This document shows, in pieces, positions 26,243 through 33,230 of a stretch of DNA of 36,827 nucleotides; the stretch's first letter is position 1; each line of letters opens with the position of its first letter. The translations under genes were made by a program, and so were the position numbers. This stretch comes from Terriglobus sp. (GTDB taxonomy: Bacteria; Acidobacteriota; Terriglobia; Terriglobales; Acidobacteriaceae), in the NCBI GenBank assembly GCA_026225595.1, contig JAMFTB010000067.1, forward strand, positions 1 through 36,827, given 5' to 3'. Below the pieces are notes generated by a model. The model was not told the origin of the DNA. It saw nothing but the letters and a program-made list of their open reading frames with translations, and searched no databases.

Positions 26243-29041
26243 ATGGCTACGAGCCCTGAGAGCATCACCCCCAATCAATTGAAACTTGCGCGCGTTGCGC
26301 TTTGGCACCAGAACGGTTCCGCGCTGCGCACCATGGACGACGCCCGCGAATGGCTGGACGCCGCCGGCCTTGTGCCCTACTACCCGCATCCGCAGTTTGC
26401 AGCAGCGCCCCAGCCCAGCTTTGCTGAGGCAGTGCTCGGCCGGCCGGAGAACGGCTGGGTTCCGCAGGCCGCTGCGGTAGAAGACGAAGAGCCTGAGGAA
26501 GGCGAAGAGTCTGACGACGAAGAGTTCGATGAGGACTTTGACGACGATGAGTCCGAAGAAGACGAAGAGTCGGAAGACGAGGACGAAGAGTCCGACGACG
26601 ACGAAGAAGAAGAGACCGAAGACGAAGATCCCGCCGCATCGGACGACGAGATCATGCTGACCACGGACGACGAAGCTGCGGAAGATGAGGGCGATGAGAT
26701 TGCCGAGCAGGACCGCATCCACGCAGGCGGCGACCCCACCCCGAATGATGTAGCTGCTGCTGAAGAAGCCGTAGAGCCGGAGCCTGAAGTCGAACCGATC
26801 AACGGCTTTACCGCAGAAGAAAAAGAAACCGTAAGCCGCACGCTTGCACGCCTGATTGCAGAAGGTTCCGCAGTGCCGCTCAGCCTGCTGGGCACCTCCA
26901 CCGGCGAGCCGGACTTCATCTGCTCCGCAAGCGCGTTTTCGTTTGTGTTCACGCTGCGTGGCGATAAGAACTTCAAGAACGAGCCTGCACAGACGGGTTC
27001 TCTGCGCGTGTCGCCGCTGGCGGTCAAGGTGCATGAGCTGCTGAAGGAAAAGGGCGGCATGACCGCGAATGAGCTGTCGCGCGAGGCGGGCCAGGGCGTG
27101 GTGGATTCTGCCATACTGCGCTCGCTGTGCGAGCTGTGGGCGATTCAGCGCGTCATCCCTGTGCCTGACGCCGAAGGCGCACCCGCAAAGTGGGAGCTGC
27201 TCACCGGCCGCTTTGTTCGCCATCTGAAGGCGGGCGCCAACGCGGGCCAGCCCACGGCGCTGTCTGCTCTGCTGTCGCTCTACCTGTCAAAGGCCATGGC
27301 GGCCAGCAGCGACGAGATGGAGACCTTCCTGTCGCCGCTGGCGGCGCGTTCGCGCGTTCGCGAGGTGGTGAGCGGTCTGCAGGCCACGCGTCAGCTTGAT
27401 TCTGTTGTTGTGGAAGGCAAGACGCTGCTGTACCTGCCCGGCGCTCTGGACAATCTGCCGGAAGAGAGCGCTGTTGCCTCGGTCGCAACCATGCAGCCGC
27501 GCTCGCGCTATGAGGATGATGATCGCCGCCACATGATTGAGGAGCGTGCGGCTCGCTTTGCCGAGCAGGGCGGAGAGCCCGAGCGCCGGGGCAACTTCCC
27601 CGTGCGCCGTCCTGCTGCCGCAGGCGATCGCCCGGCACGCACCGGCGGTTTTGTACCTCGCCAGGGTGGTTCTTCTGGTCCTCGTCGTGAAGGCGGATTC
27701 GCTCCGCGTCGCGAGGGTGGCTTCGCGCCGCAGCGTCGTTCCACCGGCTTTGGTGGACCGCGTCGTGAGGGTGGATTTGCCCCACGCGAAGGTGGCTTTG
27801 CCGGTGGTCGTGACGACCGCGAGCGCCGTCCCTTCCAGCGTCGTGATGACGCTGCAGCACCAGCCGCTCGCACAGGCAATGAGTTTGCACGTCCGTGGGA
27901 TGACGAGCAGCGCCCCGCGCAGCCGTCCGGCGAAGGCCGTCCCGCTGCGGGCGGCTTCTCCTCGCGTGATACCGGCGAGCGCCGCCCCTTCACTCCGCGT
28001 GAGGGTGGTGAGCGTCGTCCGTTCACACCGCGTGGAGATCGCCCGTCGTTTGGCGATCGCAAACCGTTTACTCCTCGCGAAGGCGGCGCCCGTTCGTTTG
28101 CGCCTCGCGGAGATCGTCCCTTCACCCCGCGTGGTGATCGTCCCTTCACTCCTCGTGAGGGTGGCGAGCGCCGTCCCTTTACTCCTCGTGAAGGTAGCCG
28201 TCCGTCGTTTGGCGATCGCAAGCCGTTTACACCGCGCGAAGGCGGAGATCGTCGTCCCTTCACTCCCCGTGGCGACCGCCCCTTCGGCGACCGTCCGTTC
28301 ACACCGCGCGGTGATCGTCCCTTCACTCCCCGCGAGGGTGGTGAGCGCCGTCCGTTCACGCCTCGTGCTGGCGGCGACCGTCCCTTCACACCTCGTGGCG
28401 ATCGTCCCTTCACACCTCGTGAAGGTGGCCGTCCGTCGTTTGGTGATCGCAAGCCGTTCACTCCGCGCGAAGGTGGCGACCGTCCGTTCACCCCGCGTGG
28501 AGATCGCCCGTTTACGCCGCGTGCTGGCGGTGATCGTCCGTTCACCCCGCGTGGTGATCGTCCCTTTACACCTCGTGAAGGAGGCCGTCCGTCGTTTGGC
28601 GATCGCAAGCCGTTTACTCCTCGGGAAGGTGGCGACCGCAAGTCGTTCGCTCCCCGTGGCGACCGTCCGTTTACTCCTCGTGGCGATCGTCCATTTACCC
28701 CGCGCGAAGGCGGCGGTGATCGCCGCCCATTCACACCGCGTGAGGGTGGTGAGCGTCGTCCGTTTACACCTCGTGAAGGTGGTCGTCCTTCGTTTGGTGA
28801 CCGCAAGCCGTTTGCACCGCGTGGCGATCGTCCGTTCACCCCGCGTGAGGGTGGCGAACGCCGTCCGTTTACACCTCGGGAGGGTGGTAGCCGTCCGTCG
28901 TTTGGCGATCGCAAGCCGTTTGCCCCGCGTAGCGGTGGTGGTGGACGTTCCTTCGCTCCGCGTGATGGCGCACCGCGCGGTGGTGGACGCGGACCGGGCT
29001 CCGGCCCAAGCCGTCCCTTCACTCCGCGTCGTTCGGAATAA
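26243..29041 (+). CDS. Acidic/winged-helix-like protein with F-T/A-P-R tandem-repeat basic tail
   Basis: No known family was recognised for this 932-residue protein. ATG 26243 follows AAGGA by 7 bases. Residues 1-78 form a small domain (QLKLARVALWHQNG to PENGWVP). Residues 80-129 are nearly all Asp and Glu. Residues 190-400 look folded. Residues 255-325 resemble a winged helix (VKVHELLKEKGG, TANELSREAGQ, CELWAIQRVIPV). Residues of about 420-932 are Arg/Gly/Pro-rich and disordered. From 579 they form a tandem array with about 31 F-T-P-R or F-A-P-R motifs, interspersed with G-D-R-P and E-G-G-E-R-R spacers and six R-P-S-F-G-D-R-K-P-F units. Such tails bind RNA or drive condensation in other proteins; that is inference here. 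Acidic and basic halves could self-associate. It is followed by a terminator hairpin at 29060 and lies upstream of cmk and a cold-shock gene. Confidence 0.85.
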   Translation: MATSPESITPNQLKLARVALWHQNGSALRTMDDAREWLDAAGLVPYYPHPQFAAAPQPSFAEAVLGRPENGWVPQAAAVEDEEPEEGEESDDEEFDEDFDDDESEEDEESEDEDEESDDDEEEETEDEDPAASDDEIMLTTDDEAAEDEGDEIAEQDRIHAGGDPTPNDVAAAEEAVEPEPEVEPINGFTAEEKETVSRTLARLIAEGSAVPLSLLGTSTGEPDFICSASAFSFVFTLRGDKNFKNEPAQTGSLRVSPLAVKVHELLKEKGGMTANELSREAGQGVVDSAILRSLCELWAIQRVIPVPDAEGAPAKWELLTGRFVRHLKAGANAGQPTALSALLSLYLSKAMAASSDEMETFLSPLAARSRVREVVSGLQATRQLDSVVVEGKTLLYLPGALDNLPEESAVASVATMQPRSRYEDDDRRHMIEERAARFAEQGGEPERRGNFPVRRPAAAGDRPARTGGFVPRQGGSSGPRREGGFAPRREGGFAPQRRSTGFGGPRREGGFAPREGGFAGGRDDRERRPFQRRDDAAAPAARTGNEFARPWDDEQRPAQPSGEGRPAAGGFSSRDTGERRPFTPREGGERRPFTPRGDRPSFGDRKPFTPREGGARSFAPRGDRPFTPRGDRPFTPREGGERRPFTPREGSRPSFGDRKPFTPREGGDRRPFTPRGDRPFGDRPFTPRGDRPFTPREGGERRPFTPRAGGDRPFTPRGDRPFTPREGGRPSFGDRKPFTPREGGDRPFTPRGDRPFTPRAGGDRPFTPRGDRPFTPREGGRPSFGDRKPFTPREGGDRKSFAPRGDRPFTPRGDRPFTPREGGGDRRPFTPREGGERRPFTPREGGRPSFGDRKPFAPRGDRPFTPREGGERRPFTPREGGSRPSFGDRKPFAPRSGGGGRSFAPRDGAPRGGGRGPGSGPSRPFTPRRSE
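27977..29035 (+). repeat. In-frame tandem coding repeats of about 24-33 bases (F-T-P-R array)
   Basis: Units encode RPFTPRGD (24 bases) or RPFTPREGGER (33 bases), with a longer RPSFGDRKPFTPREGG unit recurring six times. Copies differ mainly at third codon positions, for example in the TTT/TTC and CGT/CGC codons. This fits protein-level selection plus old duplications, though recombination-driven length variation between strains is likely. It is not a CRISPR array, because repeats stay in frame and there are no unique spacers. Confidence 0.9.
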
Positions 29042-29059
29042 CAAATCCATAAGCAAAAC

Positions 29060-29106
29060 AAGCGGCGTGCCTGGCAGAGAGATCTGCTGTGCACGCCGCT
29101 TCTTCG
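29060..29106 (+). terminator. Rho-independent-like terminator after the F-T-P-R gene
   Basis: AAGCGGCGTGC (29060-29070) pairs perfectly with GCACGCCGCTT (29091-29101). A nested CAGA/TCTG stem lies inside, and CTTCTTCGT trails the structure. It lies 19 bases after the TAA. Confidence 0.7.
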
Positions 29107-29118
29107 TACACGAATGCA

Positions 29119-29382
29119 TGTCCTGCCGGGACGGGCCTCCTGCGCGTGGGGCGGGTGCTCACGCACCTTTTTACTGCTTTGCGTGGCCTTCCCGTTGGTC
29201 AGGATTTGAAATTCATGCTGGCGCCAGTGAAATGCAGGTCCTTCGACTTCGCTGCGCTCCGCTCAGGATGACAAGATGTGTGGTGAGCGTTTGATCCCGA
29301 CCATCGGGAGGGGCGAGGCGAAGCCAGTAACAAGGCGTGTAAACGCCCGCCTCCGCGCGCAGCGGGCCCGTCCGGCAGGACA
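29119..29382. repeat. Composite of family A inverted pair enclosing a family B copy
   Basis: A reverse family A copy (29119-29201) and a forward copy (29296-29382) flank a forward family B element (29231-29274, AATGCAGGTCC to GATGACAAG). The cluster fills most of the 433-base gap between the F-T-P-R gene and cmk. Confidence 0.8.
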
Positions 29383-29460
29383 GGTTCTTTGAAGCAGCAG
29401 GAAAAAAGAAGTTGCAGAGAGAAGTAGTGCCGGGCGGCCCCAATACGCCCCGCGCTCGGG

Positions 29461-29466
29461 CACAAT
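29461..29466 (+). promoter_or_regulatory. Candidate -10 box close to the cmk start
   Basis: CACAAT (four or five of six consensus bases) ends 8 bases before the ATG at 29475. A very short leader is again implied, and no ribosome binding site is evident. The -35 position is unclear. Confidence 0.25.
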
Positions 29467-29474
29467 AAAGAACG

Positions 29475-30185
29475 ATGAATGAGAACGGAAACGGCACGCG
29501 TTACGGGCTGGTAGTTGCGATTGATGGTCCCGCCGGCGCTGGCAAAAGCACCGTTGCGCAGCACCTGGCGCGGCGGTTTGGTCTGCTGAACCTGGAGACG
29601 GGGGCCATGTATCGCGCGCTGGCGCTGAAGGCACTGCAGCGTGGCACAACTGTTGACGATGCGGAGGAAGTGCTGGCGCTGACCGGCCACACACGCATCG
29701 TGCTGGAGCCGTCCGATGCGGGTAACCGCGTTCTGCTTGACGGCGAGGATGTGACCGCGGAGCTGCGTGCACCGCAGGTGACGACGGCCGCATCGTTCGT
29801 CTCAGTCCATGGCCCGGTGCGTGAGTGGATGGTGCGTGCGCAGCGTTCGCTTGGCCTGGCTTCGCCCGCGGGCGTGGTGATGGAAGGCCGCGACATCGGC
29901 ACGGTCGTCTTTCCGGATGCGCCGGTAAAGATTTTTCTGGACGCAAGTGTTGAGGCGCGCGGTGATCGCCGCTTTGCCCAGCAGCCCACCGCGGCGGAGT
30001 CGCGCGATGCTCTGCTGCACCAGATGCGCGACCGCGATACACGCGACCGTGAACGCGTGCAAAGTCCGCTGCGTCCCGCCGCAGATGCCGTGCTGCTGGA
30101 CACCACAACGTTGTCGCTGGAGCAGGTGCTGCAGCGCACGGAGCAGCTGGTGCAGGCGCACCTGGACTCGCGCTCAAGCAACTAG
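29475..30185 (+). CDS. cmk: Cytidylate kinase
   Basis: The 236-residue cytoplasmic enzyme phosphorylates CMP and dCMP with ATP in pyrimidine nucleotide synthesis. The P-loop G-P-A-G-A-G-K-S-T lies at residues 18-26. It is followed by L-E-T-G-A-M-Y-R-A, the (d)CMP-binding segment E-G-R-D-I-G-T-V-V-F-P-D-A, and the lid R-D-x-R-D motif (RDRDTRDRERVQSPL). Length is typical of the family (about 225 residues). It is separated from the cold-shock gene by 254 bases and is likely its own unit. Confidence 0.96.
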   Translation: MNENGNGTRYGLVVAIDGPAGAGKSTVAQHLARRFGLLNLETGAMYRALALKALQRGTTVDDAEEVLALTGHTRIVLEPSDAGNRVLLDGEDVTAELRAPQVTTAASFVSVHGPVREWMVRAQRSLGLASPAGVVMEGRDIGTVVFPDAPVKIFLDASVEARGDRRFAQQPTAAESRDALLHQMRDRDTRDRERVQSPLRPAADAVLLDTTTLSLEQVLQRTEQLVQAHLDSRSSN

Positions 30186-30310
30186 TTTCTGTTTCCGCCA
30201 CATGGATAGTTTGCCTAACCATCCCTGTAACCCTGCGGCACGCGCGCCTTTTGGATGGTGTGGAGCGCCGGGGCTGCAGCCTATCGTGCTGCTGCAAAGC
30301 AGTTTGATTT

Positions 30311-30341
30311 TTCACAGACCGCCTGGAATTCGTGCTACGCT
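30311..30341 (+). promoter_or_regulatory. Candidate promoter for the cold-shock gene
   Basis: TTCACA (30311-30316, five of six of TTGACA) is followed, after a 19-base spacer, by TACGCT (30336-30341). It would leave a leader of about 95 bases before ATG 30440, in line with the long leaders usual for csp mRNAs. The spacer is long, so this is tentative. Confidence 0.3.
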
Positions 30342-30439
30342 ATGCCCATCGTTTGAGACAAAACTGTGATTCGACCGCCCAAAAGCGGCCGCACACTTGT
30401 ATTCAAACGGCAGATTCGAACAGAAGAGGGCCGTGCTTT

Positions 30440-30640
30440 ATGGAACAGGGGACAGTGAAGTGGTTCAACGACGCAAAGGGTTTTGGATTCGTCAGCCGCG
30501 AGAACGGCGAGGATGTCTTCGTGCATTACTCGGCCATCAACACCACGGGCTTTAAGAGCCTGCAGGAAGGCCAGGCCGTGCAGTTCAACGTGATCAAAGG
30601 ACCCAAGGGCTGGCAGGCATCAGACGTTCAGCCGCTGTAG
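30440..30640 (+). CDS. Cold-shock domain protein (CspA family)
   Basis: The 66-residue protein is a single OB-fold cold-shock domain. It has the RNA-binding motifs K-G-F-G-F-V (RNP1, residues 13-18) and V-F-V-H-Y (RNP2, about residues 26-30). It begins [10 protein letters not shown], as in CspA proteins. Start is ATG 30440, after GAGGG; the upstream in-frame region lacks protein character. It binds single-stranded RNA or DNA as an RNA chaperone. A strong terminator follows at 30754-30797. Confidence 0.96.
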   Translation: MEQGTVKWFNDAKGFGFVSRENGEDVFVHYSAINTTGFKSLQEGQAVQFNVIKGPKGWQASDVQPL

Positions 30641-30753
30641 TCGTTTCGTTTTGCAAGTAAGATCTGGTTCCCATCTGCAGCCGTGAATGCGCGTTGTTCA
30701 TCCGACGCGTGTGCCTAAGCAGGCGTGGTCCCTGAAACATTGCGGCCCTCAAA

Positions 30754-30797
30754 AAGTAAAAGCGGGCAGCCCCTATTAGGGCTGCCCGCTTTTACTT
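30754..30797. terminator. Strong bidirectional terminator (csp and ferritin-like genes)
   Basis: A perfect 19-bp stem (30754-30772 with 30779-30797) closes a 6-base loop, with flanking A and T tracts. On the minus strand it is followed by TTTTTGAGG and on the plus strand by TTTTACTTGTG within the stem. It separates the convergent ends of the cold-shock gene and the ferritin-like operon. Confidence 0.95.
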
Positions 30798-30812
30798 GTG
30801 TCGATACGTTCG

Positions 30813-31838
30813 TTAGCTGACGTTGCCGTTCAGACCATTGGGGTAGAAGCCGCCCTTTGTGGGCGATCCCGTGGTGGCATACACAATGTTCAGCACCTGG
30901 CGGAACGACCGTGCGAAGGCAATGTAGTTGCTGTCCGCATCCACAATGGTCGATGCGGTGATGTTTGCCGTCGCCGTGTTCAGTGCCACCTGTTTGGTTG
31001 TCAAGCCCACATCGTCTGAGCCGCTGGTGCCGCCGGTGCCGTCAAACATGGCGCGTGCGCCGGCAATCTGCGTTGCATAGGCTGCAGCTCCCGCGCGCGT
31101 TTCGCCCGGAATGGTGATAAAGCCCTGGTCGTATCCGTAGATGGTCGAACGGATCAGGCCTGCGTGGTACGCCTCCACTGCCTGAATCTCCGCAGCGGGA
31201 GCAAGGTAGCTTGCCGTGTTGGTGATGGCCGCTGCAGCTCCGTGGTATGCGGTAACGCCCACATCCTCAAAGATGAACGCGCCCAGCAGGAAGTTCAGAT
31301 CGTTGGCGAACGGGTCAAAGTTGCTGATTGCCGGGCTCAAAAGGCTGCCAAGTGCGGCAAAGCTGGTGACCAGGTCCAGCGTGGGCTGCGCAACCGCGCC
31401 GGTGGAAAGTGCGTTGCGCAGAAAGTTCACGTGGCGACGCTCTTCCAGCGCCGTTTCAAACGCATACGCTGCGATGAACGGGCTGGTAAACGGTACCGGC
31501 GCAATTGCGTTTGCAGAGTTGCCCGATGTGTTTGCCTTGGTAAGCACAGTGGTGGATGTGCTGGCACCCGTGACCGTGCCAGCGCCAACAGCAATCGCGC
31601 TGCCCTTGGTGGACTTGTCCGCGTATACGCCCTCGGTGGCCAGCGTGTAGAACTGCGCCTCCAGGTACTCCAGGTTCAGGGCAAAGTTGAGGATGTCGAT
31701 GTCCGTGGGTGCAGCAGGGATCGCTGCGCTGGCCACGCCGGGTGCGAGTGCCAGAGCGGCAAGCGCTCCGCCACCCATCAGCAGTGCCCGGCGGCTGGCA
31801 ATAATTCCGTCTAGTTTTTGTGTTTCGAGTGATGCCAT
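30813..31838 (-). CDS. Tat-exported ferritin-like protein (four-helix di-iron type)
   Basis: The 341-residue protein starts at ATG 31838, seven bases after GGAG. A twin-arginine signal (S-R-R-A-L-L-M, residues 15-21) precedes a hydrophobic stretch and A-S-A cleavage site near residue 38. The ferritin-like bundle has an apparently complete di-iron ligand set: Glu57 or Glu60 in helix 1 (L-N-L-E-Y-L-E), Glu133 and His136 in helix 2 (E-x-x-H), Glu191 in helix 3, and Glu222 and His225 in helix 4 (E-A-Y-H). It resembles the ferritin-like domain family PF13668 and plant desiccation-related proteins. Tat export implies folding before secretion, consistent with a metal-loaded protein. The upstream paralogue ends 21 bases before it, so they form an operon. 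Confidence 0.88.
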   Translation of the reverse strand: MASLETQKLDGIIASRRALLMGGGALAALALAPGVASAAIPAAPTDIDILNFALNLEYLEAQFYTLATEGVYADKSTKGSAIAVGAGTVTGASTSTTVLTKANTSGNSANAIAPVPFTSPFIAAYAFETALEERRHVNFLRNALSTGAVAQPTLDLVTSFAALGSLLSPAISNFDPFANDLNFLLGAFIFEDVGVTAYHGAAAAITNTASYLAPAAEIQAVEAYHAGLIRSTIYGYDQGFITIPGETRAGAAAYATQIAGARAMFDGTGGTSGSDDVGLTTKQVALNTATANITASTIVDADSNYIAFARSFRQVLNIVYATTGSPTKGGFYPNGLNGNVS

Positions 31839-31859
31839 GTGAGTTCTCCGGGAGGCCGA

Positions 31860-32834
31860 TTAGGCGGTGGGGGTTTTGATGGTGCCGTTCATGCCTGCGG
31901 GGAAGAATCCACCGCTGGCCGTGAGGGTGCCGGGTTGGGTTGCATACACAATGTGCAGCACCTGGCTGGTGGAGCGCGCAAAGCCGAGTGCGTTCGTCGT
32001 ATCGCACGCCACGATGGTGGAGGGCGTTACGTTCGACACCGGACCATTGGTTGTCGTTGCTGCGGTGGCGGAACCCGCAGACAACTGCGTTTCGAAAGTC
32101 GAAGTGCCTGAGCCGCCCAGCATGCCGCGCAGCGTGACCACCTTGTTGAAGTTGGTCAGCAGCATGTTGGTGGAGTTGCCGGTGTAAGCAATCAGGTTGC
32201 GGATGGCGCCTGCGTGGTACGCCTCAGTGGCCTGAATGCCGGCTGCTGCGGTCAACACGGCCTTGCTGGTCAGCAGACCGGCAGCGCCCGTGTATGCGGT
32301 TACGCCCACGTCTTCAAAGATCGCTGCGCCGATGAGGAAGCTGTTCTGATCTGCAAACGGATTGAAGCTGCTGCCAATGCCCGCTGCGGATGCCAGGGAG
32401 TTGAATGCGTTGGTGAAGTCAATTGCAGGAGCACCGACCGCAGTGCCCGCCAGCGATCCAATGGTGCTGCGAATCGCGCGAACGTGCGCAAGCTCCGCCG
32501 CTGCCAGCTCGTTAGCAAGCTGCTGCAGATACATGCTGGTGAAGGTCACCTTCGATCCGCCGGTCACAGTGCCTGCGCCGTCTGCAGTGCCCAGGCCGGT
32601 GCCGGTTGCTGCGCGCAGGTAGAACTCCGCCTCAAGGTATTCCAGGTTCAACGCGAAGTTGAGGATGTCGGAATCCGTGATGGTGACTGTGGGTTGCGTT
32701 ACCGGCGGGGTGGTGGTGGTTGCAGGTGACGACGAGCCGCAGCCCGTAAGCGTGGCCACGCCAGCAACGCCGGCGGTTGCAATAAAGCCGCGACGCGTGA
32801 AGTGAGGGCTAAGAATGTTTCGATTTAGTTCCAC
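31860..32834 (-). CDS. Tat-type ferritin-like lipoprotein (paralogue)
   Basis: The preferred start is GTG 32834, six bases after GGGAG, giving 324 residues; an ATG at 32888 is further upstream. The signal H-F-T-R-R-G-F-I-A followed by a lipobox-like T-L-T-G-C at residues 28-32 indicates a Tat-exported lipoprotein. The mature protein is ferritin-like, with Glu65/Glu68, Glu114 and His117 (E-x-x-H), Glu174, and Glu204 and His207 as probable di-iron ligands. It shares its core and C-terminus (V-L-x-I-V-Y-A-T, F-x-P-x-G-x-N-G) with the neighbour. It is first in the two-gene operon. The lipid-anchored and soluble forms may work together in envelope iron or redox handling; that is inference. Confidence 0.87.
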   Translation of the reverse strand: MELNRNILSPHFTRRGFIATAGVAGVATLTGCGSSSPATTTTPPVTQPTVTITDSDILNFALNLEYLEAEFYLRAATGTGLGTADGAGTVTGGSKVTFTSMYLQQLANELAAAELAHVRAIRSTIGSLAGTAVGAPAIDFTNAFNSLASAAGIGSSFNPFADQNSFLIGAAIFEDVGVTAYTGAAGLLTSKAVLTAAAGIQATEAYHAGAIRNLIAYTGNSTNMLLTNFNKVVTLRGMLGGSGTSTFETQLSAGSATAATTTNGPVSNVTPSTIVACDTTNALGFARSTSQVLHIVYATQPGTLTASGGFFPAGMNGTIKTPTA

Positions 32835-32888
32835 TGGTATCTCCCTTGGGGCGGTGCTCGTGCGTAGTTGGAACGAGCGGGAGAGCAA

Positions 32889-33230
32889 AGTAGATTGGAA
32901 GAAAAGTAAGTGGTTGTTCTAAGTGCAGTGAAGTAAGTGCATTCTTGACCTGAATTTTCGGTGACAAAATGCGCGTATCACCAAGCCAGCATTGGGCGAA
33001 TGGCTGTTGGGTGATGACTGAGCAAGGGCTCGCGAAAGTTGCGTGTCACAAACAGCTCTTGAATCAATGTGCGGTTGGGCGCTACACATCCCACAAAGCG
33101 GTTCAGGGTTGTATGGGCATGTGACTGTTCGCGATGCCAAAAGGCTCGGAAGCCGCATCAATCAAGGGAAATATTGACAACATGGCCGTGCAACCTTCGT
33201 TGCGAAAAATGTTTCGTGCGGTTGCGATAG
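32889..33230. other. Gene-free 342-base region with no clear feature
   Basis: This stretch lies between the collagen-like gene (ending 33231, minus) and the ferritin-like operon (minus). It is more AT-rich than its surroundings. A short direct repeat (TAAGTGCA twice near 32920-32941) is the only structure noted. It probably contains the promoter of the ferritin-like operon, but no convincing -10/-35 pair was found, nor any coding frame worth reporting. Confidence 0.5.

Noticed and set aside
27977-29035. CRISPR-like look of the tandem repeats
   Set aside because: Units are 24-33 bases, always in frame, without unique spacers, and translate to F-T-P-R motifs.
27287-29294. Several 550-610 residue frames over the F-T-P-R repeats on both strands
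   Set aside because: Stop-free frames arise because the repeated codons lack TA-rich triplets. Only the frame starting at 26243 has an upstream ribosome binding site and a coherent protein.
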